This document shows positions 41,671-50,341 of a stretch of DNA of 59,242 nt, one piece after another. The stretch is from an uncultured Bacteroidales bacterium. Lineage in GTDB: Bacteria; Bacteroidota; Bacteroidia; Bacteroidales; Bacteroidaceae. The first letter of the stretch is position 1; the number at the start of each line of letters is the position of its first letter. The position numbers and the translations under genes were made by a program. Location: NCBI GenBank assembly GCA_902768605.1, contig CACXLY010000006.1, forward strand, positions 1-59,242, read 5' to 3'. The notes under the pieces are model-generated. The model ran no database searches, had not been told where the DNA came from, and saw only the letters and a program-made list of their open reading frames with translations.

Positions 41671-43119
41671 ATGACAAAGAAGAAAAAATATCAAGCCACC
41701 AAGAAAGACTGGGCAAAGGCCCTCGTCGCCATCGCTCTCTACATCGCCTTCCTCTGCTGGGTAAAAGCCTGGTGGGGACTCATCATCGTGCCGTTCATCT
41801 TCGACGCCTACGTCACCCGCCGCATCCCATGGACGTGGTGGAAGGACGCGGAAAACCCTGTCGTCCGCACCGTGATGAGTTGGGTCGACGCCATCGTCTT
41901 TGCACTCGTGGCTGTCTATTTCGTCAACATCTATTTCTTCCAGAATTACACCATTCCATCGAGCTCTTTGGAGAAAAGCCTGCTTGTGGGCGACTACCTC
42001 CTCGTGAGCAAGATGAGCTACGGACCCCGCGTGCCGCAGACGCCCCTGCACATGCCGCTCTGCCAGCACACGTTGCCCTTCGGCGGCAAGAGCTACTTGG
42101 ATTGGCCGCAATGGAAATACAAGCGCGTGACGCCTAAGCCTGTAGGGCTCAACGACATCGTCGTCTTCAACTATCCCGCGGGCGACACCGTGGTCAGCAA
42201 CGTCAAGTATCAGACCGAGTACTACGCCATGTGCTACGGCATCGGCTCGCAGCTCTATCAGCAGCAGACGGGCTCTGTGCCTCAGCCCGAAGACATGACG
42301 CCCCTCCAGCAGCGGCAGTACTTCAGCACCATCTATGAGCTTGGACGGCAGTACGTTCGGCTTGCCCCGCAAGACTTCGGCGAAGTGAGCTGGCGTCCCG
42401 TTGACCGCAGGGAGAACTACGTGAAGCGTTGCATCGGACTGCCCGGACAGACGCTCGAGATACGCGATTGCGTCGTGTACCTCGACGGAAAAGAGAATCC
42501 TGCACCCAAGAACGTGCAGTTCAATTACCACGTTGAACTCAAGACGAGCTACATCCCCGAAGCTCTCGTCTATGAACTCGGCCTGAGCATGAAGGACGTT
42601 CAAGACATGTACCAGACCGGCGAGATACCCCTGACGTTCGAAGCGAAGAAGGCGCTCGAGGCGCATACAGAGTACGTGGAGAGCATCACGCCCATTCCGG
42701 AGCGCAACATGGGGCTCTATCCGCAGAACGCCTACACGGGCTGGACGCAGGACAACTACGGGCCAATCTGGATTCCAAAGAAAGGCGAGAGCATCAAGCT
42801 GTCGCTGGACAACATCGCCATCTACGAGCGTCCCATCCGTGTTTATGAGGGCAACGACCTGAAGGTGACTGCCGACGGCGACATCCTCATCAACGGACAG
42901 AAGGCTTCGGAGTACACCTTCAAGATGGACTACTACTGGATGCAGGGCGACAACCGCCATTGCTCTGCCGACTCACGCTACTGGGGCTTCGTTCCCGAGG
43001 ACCACATCGTGGGCAAACCCATCTTTATTTGGCTGAGCACAGACGTCGACAGAGCATGGTTCAGCGGCCATCATATTCGATGGAATCGCCTGTTTTCGCT
43101 TGTAGATAACATTAAGTAA
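41671..43119 (+). CDS. lepB: Signal peptidase I
   Basis: 482 residues, 48 bp after dapB. Two N-terminal hydrophobic segments, then box B with the catalytic serine S99 (YTIPSSSLEKSLLVGDYLLV) and box D with the general base K252 (ENYVKRCIGLPGQTLEIRDC). Box E reads MQGDNRHCSADSRYWGFVPE. About 150 residues separate the two catalytic boxes, much more than in E. coli but usual in Bacteroidetes. It cleaves Sec signal peptides at the periplasmic face. Confidence 0.95.
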   Translation: MTKKKKYQATKKDWAKALVAIALYIAFLCWVKAWWGLIIVPFIFDAYVTRRIPWTWWKDAENPVVRTVMSWVDAIVFALVAVYFVNIYFFQNYTIPSSSLEKSLLVGDYLLVSKMSYGPRVPQTPLHMPLCQHTLPFGGKSYLDWPQWKYKRVTPKPVGLNDIVVFNYPAGDTVVSNVKYQTEYYAMCYGIGSQLYQQQTGSVPQPEDMTPLQQRQYFSTIYELGRQYVRLAPQDFGEVSWRPVDRRENYVKRCIGLPGQTLEIRDCVVYLDGKENPAPKNVQFNYHVELKTSYIPEALVYELGLSMKDVQDMYQTGEIPLTFEAKKALEAHTEYVESITPIPERNMGLYPQNAYTGWTQDNYGPIWIPKKGESIKLSLDNIAIYERPIRVYEGNDLKVTADGDILINGQKASEYTFKMDYYWMQGDNRHCSADSRYWGFVPEDHIVGKPIFIWLSTDVDRAWFSGHHIRWNRLFSLVDNIK

Positions 43120-43135
43120 AGTATGCCCTGTGCCG

Positions 43136-43208
43136 CGAATTGCACGAATGGCACGAATTGGTTACGCCCTTGAAGGCAAAGAGTAATTCGTGCATTTCGT
43201 GCAATTTG
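43136..43208. repeat. Imperfect inverted repeat of GAATTGCAC units
   Basis: CGAATTGCACGAATGGCACG at the left is mirrored by CGTGCATTTCGTGCAATTTG at the right, in the 124-bp spacer between lepB and the WbqC-like gene. Confidence 0.8.
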
Positions 43209-43243
43209 TGGTTAAGTATCGAATAGTCGTTTGAGTTTGCTAA

Positions 43244-43801
43244 ATGGTTCTGCCTTGCTGTTATCTCGCCCCGGTTTCCCACTACAGCGCTTACTATCGT
43301 GCCGACGAGGTGCGGCTTGAGGTGTGCGACCACTTCGCGAAGCAAACCTTGCGCAACCGTTGCTGGATTGACAGCCCGAATGGAGCGCTCGCTCTCACCA
43401 TTCCCGTTGTGAAGACGGAGGGCAAGACCTTGATGCGCGACGTGCGCATCAGCGACCACGGCAACTGGCGGCATCAGCATTGGGTTGCCCTCGAGAGCAG
43501 CTACAGGCAGTCGCCTTTCTTTGAATATTACGCCGATGACTTCGCTCCTTTTTATCAAAAGAAGTGGGATTTCCTGGCCGATTTCAACGAGGAACTGATG
43601 ATGTTGGTTGCCTCGCTGCTCGATATTGAGAAGCCCGTAACGCGAACAGTTGCGTTTGAAAACTCCCTTCCTTTAAGGGAGGGCAGGGGAGGGTCTTCTC
43701 CCTACTACCAGATGTTTGCCTCGCGACACGGCTTCTTGCCCGACCTCAGCATCGTAGATTTGCTTTTTAACCTTGGACCGGAGGGCGTGTTATGGCTGTA
43801 A
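43244..43801 (+). CDS. WbqC-like family protein
   Basis: 185 residues: LPCCYLAPVSHYSAYYRADE, FAKQTLRNRCWIDSPNGALA and ESSYRQSPFFEYYADDFAPF are characteristic of the WbqC family (first found in O-antigen clusters, function not settled). Residues about 141-152 (SLPLREGRGGSS) come from a half copy of the palindromic coding repeat, in the same frame as in queA and queG. Overlaps the next gene by 10 bp. Confidence 0.85.
   Translation: MVLPCCYLAPVSHYSAYYRADEVRLEVCDHFAKQTLRNRCWIDSPNGALALTIPVVKTEGKTLMRDVRISDHGNWRHQHWVALESSYRQSPFFEYYADDFAPFYQKKWDFLADFNEELMMLVASLLDIEKPVTRTVAFENSLPLREGRGGSSPYYQMFASRHGFLPDLSIVDLLFNLGPEGVLWL
43661..43696. repeat. Palindromic coding repeat, half copy, in WbqC-like gene
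   Basis: AACTCCCTTCCTTTAAGGGA followed by GGGCAGGGGAGGGTCT; translated NSLPLREGRGGS. Confidence 0.88.
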
Positions 43802-45456
43802 CTGTTCATCCCCTGCCGGCTTCATCCCAAGGATTGCCTTTGCCCAAGCAGTTCACCTTTCCTTTCTGCTACGAGCCTCACCCGCTATGCATTGCCGCGG
43901 CTGACGAGGTGCGGCACTATATAAGTCAGCGCAAGGAGTGGTACGACGAGCTGCAACGTGGAAAGATGTTTGGAGTGCTCATAGTAGACCCCTCTAAATC
44001 TCCCCTTAAAGGGGAGACTTCTTATCCTGTATCCTCCCCCTCTAAGGGGGAGTTAGAGAGGGTCTCGCTTTCGTTCCTTGCAGCCTTCTCCGGCACGCTC
44101 GACGGCAAGACGCAGCACGAGTACTTCGTTCCGCCGGTTTTCGACTTGATGGCTCCGGGTTGCTATTTCCAAGAGGAAGAGCAGGTCATTAGCGACATCA
44201 ACCGTCGTATTGTGTCGCTCGAGCGTTCCCTAAGGCCGAGTCCATTGCGGGCAAAGATGGAGGAAGAGCTTGCCGCCTATAAGAGGCTGATGCAGCAAAG
44301 CAAGGCAGAGCGCGATGCCCAGCGTAAGTCTATATTTCCCGATGAAATGGGCGAAAATGAGCAAAGGTTTGTTCGAGAGAGCCAATTCCAAAAGGCGGAG
44401 TATCACAGGCTGAAGCAGGCTTGGGAGCATCGCGTCTTTGATGATGAGGCAACGCTGCGAGAGAGGCAAGACGAGATAAAAAGACTGCAGACGGAACGTC
44501 ATGAGCGCAGCATCGCCTTGCAGCAGTGGCTTTTCTGCCAGTTCACCTTCCTCAATGCCCGAGGCGAGGAGAAGTCGCTGCTCGAGCTGTTCGCTCCTGC
44601 CATTCCACCGTCCGGGGCAGGGGAGTGCTGCGCGCCGCGTTTGCTGCAGGCTGCTTACAAGGAGGGCTTGCAACCGCTTTGCATGGCCGAGTTCTGGGTG
44701 GGTGATTCGCCAAGGGACGAGGTGAGGCACGACGGGCATTACTATCCGGCCTGCCGCAGCAAGTGTCGTCCCATTCTGCGCCACATGCTTGAAGGGCTCG
44801 ACGTCGAACCCAATCCCTTGCTTGCCAATCAGGAGAAACTGCTCGCCCAATTGCACATTATATATAATAATAAGGAAATGGCCGTTGTCAGCAAGCCGGC
44901 AGGGATGCTTTCCGTGCCAGGCAAGGACGACCTGCCCAACGTGCAAGATGCAATAAAAAGCGCCATTCCATCGGCAAAAGGCCCGCTCATCGTGCATCGC
45001 CTCGACATGGATACAAGCGGCTTGATGCTCGTTGCGTTGACCGAGGCGAAGTACCACCAGCTTCAAGACCTCTTCCTGCATCGCCGTATCCACAAGGTCT
45101 ATCATGCCCTGCTCGAAAGAGAGATGCCCGTCGGACAGGAGGGCGACATCAACCTTCCCTTGCGTCCCGACATCGACGACCGTCCCCGGCAACTGGTGGA
45201 CCGAGAGCACGGCAAGCCTGCCGAGACGCATTACAAGGTGCTGGCCAACAAAGACGGGCATGCCCTGCTTGAGCTCCGACCGATAACAGGCCGCACGCAT
45301 CAACTCCGCGTCCACTGCGCCCACCCCCTCGGACTCGACAACCCCATCGTCGGCGACCGCCTTTATGGCAAGGCCGGAGAGAGGTTGATGCTCCACGCCT
45401 ATGCTATTACATTCGAAGACAAAACCTTCACTGATACTATGAATTGTGAATTATGA
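43792..45456 (+). CDS. RluA-family pseudouridine synthase with long N-terminal part
   Basis: 554 residues. The C-terminal half (from about 345) is the catalytic domain: VSKPAGMLSVPGKDDLPNVQ, and HRLDMDTSGLMLVAL with catalytic D405, followed by LRPITGRTHQLRVHCAHPLG. The N-terminal half contains a charged coiled coil (about 150-265). Residues 65-95 (DPSKSPLKGETSYPVSSPSK ...) are a palindromic coding repeat exactly 30 codons long. The last residues (TDTMNCEL) and stop come from an ATGAATTGTGAATTATGA repeat. It modifies uridines in rRNA or tRNA; target not inferable. Confidence 0.9.
   Translation: MAVTVHPLPASSQGLPLPKQFTFPFCYEPHPLCIAAADEVRHYISQRKEWYDELQRGKMFGVLIVDPSKSPLKGETSYPVSSPSKGELERVSLSFLAAFSGTLDGKTQHEYFVPPVFDLMAPGCYFQEEEQVISDINRRIVSLERSLRPSPLRAKMEEELAAYKRLMQQSKAERDAQRKSIFPDEMGENEQRFVRESQFQKAEYHRLKQAWEHRVFDDEATLRERQDEIKRLQTERHERSIALQQWLFCQFTFLNARGEEKSLLELFAPAIPPSGAGECCAPRLLQAAYKEGLQPLCMAEFWVGDSPRDEVRHDGHYYPACRSKCRPILRHMLEGLDVEPNPLLANQEKLLAQLHIIYNNKEMAVVSKPAGMLSVPGKDDLPNVQDAIKSAIPSAKGPLIVHRLDMDTSGLMLVALTEAKYHQLQDLFLHRRIHKVYHALLEREMPVGQEGDINLPLRPDIDDRPRQLVDREHGKPAETHYKVLANKDGHALLELRPITGRTHQLRVHCAHPLGLDNPIVGDRLYGKAGERLMLHAYAITFEDKTFTDTMNCEL
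43986..44075. repeat. Palindromic coding repeat, complete copy, in RluA-like gene
   Basis: 90 nt from AGACCCCTCTAAATCTCC to the matching GGGTCT end. The left arm is the CTCCCCTTAAAGGGGAG type, the right arm a CTCCCCCTCTAAGGGGGAG variant. Read DPSKSPLKGE and SPSKGELERVS. Confidence 0.92.
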
Positions 45457-45506
45457 AGCAAAGCTCGACGAATGTCAATTATGAATTGTGAATTATGAAT
45501 TATGAA
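45437..45506. repeat. ATGAATTGTGAATTATGAATT repeat supplying stop and start codons
   Basis: The repeat covers the 3' end of the RluA-like gene, the 38-bp spacer and the first codons (MNYEL) of the PHP gene. Confidence 0.85.
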
Positions 45507-46211
45507 TTGAAACTTGACGTCCACACACACACCGTGATGAGCGGCCACGCCTATAGCACCCTGCAGGAGATGGTGACGGCTGCCCAGCAGAAAGGCCTCG
45601 ACATCCTCGGCATCACAGAACACGCGCCAGGCATCCCGGGCACATGCAATCCCATCTATTTCCGCAACCTGCACGTCGTGCCTCGACAGATGGGAAGCCT
45701 GCGCCTCCTGCTTGGTGCCGAGCTGAATATCCTCGATACGAAAGGCACGCTCGACCTCGACGAGTACTACTACAGGCAGCTCGACATCCGCATCGCCGGC
45801 ATCCACATCCTGTGCTGGGAGGGCGGCACCATCGAGGAGAACACTCAGGGCATGATAAACGCCATCCGCAATCCGTGGACGCAAATCATCTCGCATCCCG
45901 GCGACGGCGCCGCGGAGCTCCTCTTCGAACCGATTGTGCTGGCGGCAAAGGAGTCGAAGACGCTGCTCGAGATCAACAACAGCAGCCTCAATCCCCGCCG
46001 AAACAAAGAGACGGCCCTCGCGAACAACCTCGAGATACTGCGCCTGTGCAAGCAGTACGAAGTGCCTGTCGTGCTGAGCAGCGATGCCCACATCAGTTAC
46101 GACATAGCCAATTACAGCTTCATCTGGCCGTTGCTGCAAGAGACGGAGTTCCCCGACGAGCTCATCATGAACTACGACACAGAAAGGTTCCTGGAATATA
46201 TCTCGGCATGA
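45495..46211 (+). CDS. PHP-domain phosphatase (YcdX-like)
   Basis: 238 residues. Metal-binding PHP motifs: LDVHTHTVMSGHAYSTLQEM at the N-terminus, GITEHAP, GAELNILD, IISHPGDG and LSSDAHISYD. This is the stand-alone YcdX-type phosphatase with a trinuclear metal centre; natural substrate unknown. The start ATG and residues MNYEL are encoded by the AT-rich repeat, as in the transporter gene at 13476. Confidence 0.9.
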   Translation: MNYELKLDVHTHTVMSGHAYSTLQEMVTAAQQKGLDILGITEHAPGIPGTCNPIYFRNLHVVPRQMGSLRLLLGAELNILDTKGTLDLDEYYYRQLDIRIAGIHILCWEGGTIEENTQGMINAIRNPWTQIISHPGDGAAELLFEPIVLAAKESKTLLEINNSSLNPRRNKETALANNLEILRLCKQYEVPVVLSSDAHISYDIANYSFIWPLLQETEFPDELIMNYDTERFLEYISA

Positions 46212-46298
46212 AATCGCTGCCAACAAACAATATTGGCGCGAGTACAAGCAAATGCTTAAATTTCATGCGTAGTTGCCATTCTAAGGAAAGAATATAGC

Positions 46299-47102
46299 TT
46301 ATTTCCTTACTGTCTTTTTGCCGTCAATGATGTTAATGCCACGTTTTGGCTGTTGCAGCCTGCGACCTTGAAGGTCATAGATGTTGCAGGAATACTTGTC
46401 GCTGGCAAGATTGCTTATAGCTGTCGCGATCTCTATGTGAATGAAGTCTTTCCATTCCTCAGCCTCCCCGTATGCTTCTTCGCTACCTTGGGGAACAAAA
46501 AGGATGCATTTCTTATGGTCTATAGTCCCAAAGACATGCGTAGCACAGCTTGGCGGCTCTATAGCATTACATGTCAAGGAGGTCAGGTTATAGCACGAAC
46601 CGAAAGAAGAACGTTCGATACTTGTCACACCGCACCCAAGCGCAACAGAAGTCAGGCCGTCGCAAAAGTCGAAAGTATATTCTCTGATGGTCGTCACGCC
46701 ATCGGGTATTGTGATTGATGTAAGGCCAGTACACCCCTTGAATGCGCTCTTTCCTATGCTTGTCACACTCTGAGGAATAGTAATTGAGGTCAGGCCGCTG
46801 CATTTGCCAAAGGCACCATCACCAATAGTATTCACAGTTTCAGGGATGCTAATGGAAGTCATATTGGTGCAAGACTCGAAGGCTCGTTCGCCAATACTTG
46901 TCACGATATACGTCTTGCCATCATGAAAAACTGATTCAGGGATAACGACATCGCCAGAATAGTCGTGAGATGATGGTCTTCGAGAAGTCACCTCCGCCTC
47001 ATCGTCAGATAAGTTGAAGTAGAAGCCGTCAATCAGAGCATCAAAGGCTTGCATCGTAGTGCTTGCCATGAGCACGAGCATAAGGGAATAAATCTTTTTC
47101 AT
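46299..47102 (-). CDS. Small BspA-like leucine-rich repeat protein
   Basis: 267 residues from ATG 47102 (signal peptide MKKIYSLMLVLMASTTMQA); ATG 47105 one codon upstream is equally possible. Four LRR_5/BspA repeats (IGERAFESCTNMTSISIPET, IGDGAFGKCSGLTSITIPQS, IGKSAFKGCTGLTSITIPDG, REYTFDFCDGLTSVALGCG). The tail is YDLQGRRLQQPKRGINIIDG, KKTVRK. Divergent from the TPR/HTH gene, with both promoters in 47138-47250, so the regulator may control it. Confidence 0.87.
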   Translation of the reverse strand: MKKIYSLMLVLMASTTMQAFDALIDGFYFNLSDDEAEVTSRRPSSHDYSGDVVIPESVFHDGKTYIVTSIGERAFESCTNMTSISIPETVNTIGDGAFGKCSGLTSITIPQSVTSIGKSAFKGCTGLTSITIPDGVTTIREYTFDFCDGLTSVALGCGVTSIERSSFGSCYNLTSLTCNAIEPPSCATHVFGTIDHKKCILFVPQGSEEAYGEAEEWKDFIHIEIATAISNLASDKYSCNIYDLQGRRLQQPKRGINIIDGKKTVRK

Positions 47103-47137
47103 CATTAAATCTATTGTTTGAATGTTTGTTTCCGCTG

Positions 47138-47250
47138 CAAAATTACTCGTTTTTACACAAGCGGGCAAATAATTCTTGTTTCAAGTTGTTTCATGAAACG
47201 CATTGAAACAAACAAACAGCTCTCTGTTCCATTTTTTATTTGTATTTTTG
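47138..47250. promoter_or_regulatory. Divergent promoters, BspA-like gene and TPR/HTH gene
   Basis: Minus strand TAATTTTG at 47145-47138; plus strand TATTTTTG at 47243-47250, about 30 nt before the ATG at 47281. Confidence 0.65.
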
Positions 47251-47280
47251 CAGCAGAAATGACATATAAAGAAGTAAAAG

Positions 47281-48821
47281 ATGGGAATTAAAAAGAGCGT
47301 CTGCTTATTCTTTATCCTGCTGATGGCATCCTGTTCCAATGACGGCATCATGGAGAAGATGGAGCAGATAAAGACGTTTGGTAATGGGAATCCCGAGATG
47401 GCACTCACGATGCTCGACTCTTTGGAACTTGACGTCCGGGACAAAGGCGAGTACGTCAGAAACAAATACGACCTGCTCCGAATCAGACTCAACGACAAAG
47501 CCAACCACATGCCAAGCTCCGACATGATGATAAAGAAGCTGGTGGCTTACTTTGAGGAAAAGGGTTCCGTTCCCGAGAAGCAAGAGGTCTATTACTATGC
47601 CGGCAGCATCTACCGCGACCTTCAGGACACGCCCCGCGCCCTGGAGAACTTCTTCAAGTCGCTCGACTATGCCATCGACCATCCGAAGGAGTGCGACCCC
47701 ATCATGCTTAGGAACACTTACTCTAACCTTCATTACCTTTTTTATATGGTGAAGGATTATCCTGATGCGCAGGAATATGGAATGTAGTGTTACCCTTCAA
47801 TCACATCGCGGCCACATATCTTGACATGGATAGCATGCGACAGGCAGAGGCGGCAAGTGACTCGGCTTTCGCTTACATCATGCAGTCTGGTGACATTCAC
47901 AAGTATCAGGAGTCGCTCTCCTATCTGCTGTATTACTATTCATATATGGAAAAAGTAGAGAAGGCAAAGAAGTGTATGTCGCTGATGGAAAGCAATCCAC
48001 TGGAAAATGGCGATTACTGTACCTGTATGACCTACGCATTCTACTATGAGGCATTGGGCAAGAAAGATTCTGCTGCCATCTATTGCAAGAAGGTTCTCGA
48101 GGACGCAAAGGACACGCTCTATATGTATGATGCGGCAAAACATCTTTTCACCTATTACGATGAATTGGGCGACGAGCACAATGCCGCCCGCTATGCCAAA
48201 GCATACATGGACATGAGTTCTGCGATGGACTTCGGCAGGCGTCAGGAATTGTCTGCTACGGTCAACAACCAGTACAAGTATCACCTTGACAAGAAGAAGG
48301 AGCAGCAACTGAAGGACGAGAAGGAACGCTACAAGACGACGCTCATCGTGGTCTGCCTCGCTGCGCTGTTGCTGGCTTCTCTCGGCGTCATATACTATAT
48401 TTGGAAGAGGAACAGACATCTGAAAGAAATTGTGGCACTTTTGGAAGAGAATAAAGCGAGGGAGCAGCAACTGGCAGAGCGGGAAGAACAAAACAAGGCA
48501 ATCATCAAGCTGATGCACAAGACGGAACTTGAAGGAACTGCGGAGGAGGTTATCGAAGCCGTACGGCAAGCATCGACAGGCAAGAGGGAGATGACTGCCG
48601 CCGAGTGGAAACAGCTCTACTGTGCTGTCGATGAGCTTTACCCATCGTTCAAAGACAAGTTGGTGAAGGAGTTAGGCAATTATTCAGAGCAGCAGCAACA
48701 AGTCTGCTACCTGATGCGCATCGGCCTCTCCAATCCGCAGATTCAGAACATGACCAACCTCTCGCGCGCTACCGTCTGGCGCTGGGTGAAGAAGTACGAG
48801 TGGGTGCTTGCAACGACTTAA
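47281..48821 (+). pseudogene. TPR lipoprotein with C-terminal helix-turn-helix, frameshifted
   Basis: Two abutting frames make one protein of a known layout. 47281-47787 gives a lipoprotein signal (FFILLMASCSN) and TPR-like helices up to DAQEYGM. The frame continuing to 48821 gives more TPR helices, one membrane helix (TTLIVVCLAALLLASLGVIY), a coiled coil and an HTH-like end (MRIGLSNPQIQNMTNLSRAT, VWRWVKKY). One missing A in GGAATGTAG near 47780 would restore EYGNVVLPFNH across the junction. Bacteroidetes proteins of this layout act as membrane-spanning regulators. Real inactivation, phase variation and sequencing error cannot be told apart here; GTG 47787 could start the second part. Confidence 0.78.
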
Positions 48822-48859
48822 CACGTTAAAAACATTTTGGAATTATTGGAATATTGACA

Positions 48860-48990
48860 TTACCTTTGTCATCGTCTTGTTTCATTTGTCTTTTTGCCAG
48901 AGATATACTACATAGTTGATTGCTGCATGGCGATGCAGCAATTGCTTTGTCGCCATGCAGCAATTGCTTTGTCGCCATGCAGCAACGAAC
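48860..48990. repeat. REP-like module, second copy
   Basis: Same order and orientation as 168-305: ATTGACATTACC ..., CATCGTCTTGTTTC, then TTGCTGCATGGCGATGCAGC palindromes. No gene is seen between 48822 and 49396. Confidence 0.9.
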
Positions 48991-49054
48991 CATATCTGTG
49001 GAATCGAACAGAATCTGCTGCCGCATCTTGCTACGCAGCAGCAGGATGGCGCTA

Positions 49055-49315
49055 TGTCAAGGCTTATGGGGGCTTGCCAAAAGTCTCGAAGAGACGACAG
49101 ACCACAGACGGGGGTGTTAACCCCCGGTAATAATGCGACGACAGAGAAAGTCCTGAAAGGACGACAGAGCCATAAGCAAGTTCTTATTAAACAAGTTATA
49201 TATTCTGTCGCCCCTTTGGGGCTTATTATTGTCAGGCTAATCTGTCCCGGGGGTTACACCCCCGTCTGTGTTCTTTCGCACCTTTGGTGCTTTTTCCCGG
49301 ACAGCAGTAAAAAAC
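49055..49315. repeat. MITE-like long imperfect inverted repeat
   Basis: The left half (AAAAGTCTCGAAGAGACGAC ... CAGACGGGGGTGTTAACCCC ... CCTGAAAGGACGACAGAG) is mirrored by the right half (CTGTCGCCCCTTTGGGGC ... CCGGGGGTTACACCCCCG ... CTTTCGCACCTTTGGTGC) around an AT-rich centre near 49170-49200. Copies or parts at 1-110, 355-490 and 58944-59242. No coding capacity. Confidence 0.85.
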
Positions 49316-49396
49316 GAATCCTTCTGATGGGAATTTTTGGACCGTCTGCAGTTCGGAGCAATCAACCCACGTGTCGCGGGGCAACTATGCTGCTTG

Positions 49397-50341
49397 TTAT
49401 TTCTTGTAAGACTTTAGCCAGCGGTCGATGTTGCGCTTGAGTCCATCGTATTTGGCACGCTTTACGGCAGACCCTTTGAAGAGCTTGCGGTATTGCTCTT
49501 CTGTGAGGTCTTGCCAGTCGTCGGGCGTCATCTTCAGAAGCGCCTCGGAGGGTTGGAAAGCTTGTTCTGCTGTGGGATGCGCCTCTTTGAATTGCGGTGT
49601 GGCCCTCAGGCAGCGGTCGCAGCCATAGAAAGTTGTCGAGAGGCGCAGATTGTCGGGCAAGGGTCCGCGATGCTCGATGGTCTGATAGCTGATGCATAGT
49701 CGGGCATCGAGTCCCTCGGGTGTAAGGGCGGGGCAAGACCCACCCTGACCCTCCCTTAAAGGGAGGGAAGAAGTCTCTCCTTTAAGGAGAGCTTTAGAGG
49801 CTTCTAAGGATTGGTCCAAGGGCTCGTCGTATTGGTCGGCTTCCTGCGTCAGGAAAAGCTCGCCGAGGAAAACCGTGGGGCCGTAGCCCGGCACGCTGAT
49901 GAAGCCGCTGCCCGGGGTGATGATGCCGATGCCGCTCCGCCAAGCCCAGTACCGCTCCAGGACGGGAGCCGTATCGACAAAGCATCGGCCTTCGAGTCCG
50001 CAAACCTGCATGAGTTGCTTCATCCGCTCCCGGAGGACGTCGTGGTAGTCGCGGCCCTGTGCATAAAGACTGATGGCGGGCTGGTGGTCCGCGGGCATGA
50101 AGTTCATGGCGAGGCTGACGATGGTGCGCACGCCGGGCACGAGGAGGCCGGGCTGCAAGCGCATCTCGACACCCCGGCGCATGTAGTCCATGTCGGCGCA
50201 CAGGCCGAGCTCCAGCCATCGGCGGTATCGGCTCGCAAAGGGCTCAGCCACGGGTTCCGCCTTTGCCAGTCCGCAAGCAACAAAGCCCAAGCGCAAGGCC
50301 TGGGCTTTGATGTGTTTGCTATTCAATGACGCCGAACTCAT
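49397..50341 (-). CDS. queG: QueG-like epoxyqueuosine reductase lacking most Fe-S cysteines
   Basis: 314 residues. The fold is recognisable: PGVRTIVSLAMNF, YAQGRDYHDVLRERM, VDTAPVLERYWAWRSGIG, FLGELFLTQEADQYDEPLD, CISYQTIEHRG, YGCDRC. QueG needs two [4Fe-4S] clusters, eight cysteines, plus cobalamin. Where the first CxxCxxCxxxCP motif is expected, residues 179-202 are a palindromic coding repeat (EASKALLKGETSSLPLREGQ) and only C203 remains. In the second motif C216, C241 and C244 are kept, but the last position is T248 (CDRCLRATPQ). Probably inactive or altered in its last queuosine step. The start overlaps the deacetylase gene by 23 bp. Confidence 0.85.
   Translation of the reverse strand: MSSASLNSKHIKAQALRLGFVACGLAKAEPVAEPFASRYRRWLELGLCADMDYMRRGVEMRLQPGLLVPGVRTIVSLAMNFMPADHQPAISLYAQGRDYHDVLRERMKQLMQVCGLEGRCFVDTAPVLERYWAWRSGIGIITPGSGFISVPGYGPTVFLGELFLTQEADQYDEPLDQSLEASKALLKGETSSLPLREGQGGSCPALTPEGLDARLCISYQTIEHRGPLPDNLRLSTTFYGCDRCLRATPQFKEAHPTAEQAFQPSEALLKMTPDDWQDLTEEQYRKLFKGSAVKRAKYDGLKRNIDRWLKSYKK
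49736..49805. repeat. Palindromic coding repeat in queG
   Basis: AGACCCACCCTGACCCTCCC ... TTTAAGGAGAGCTTTAGAGG; on the coding strand EASKALLKGETSS and SLPLREGQGGS, same frame as the other copies. Confidence 0.9.
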
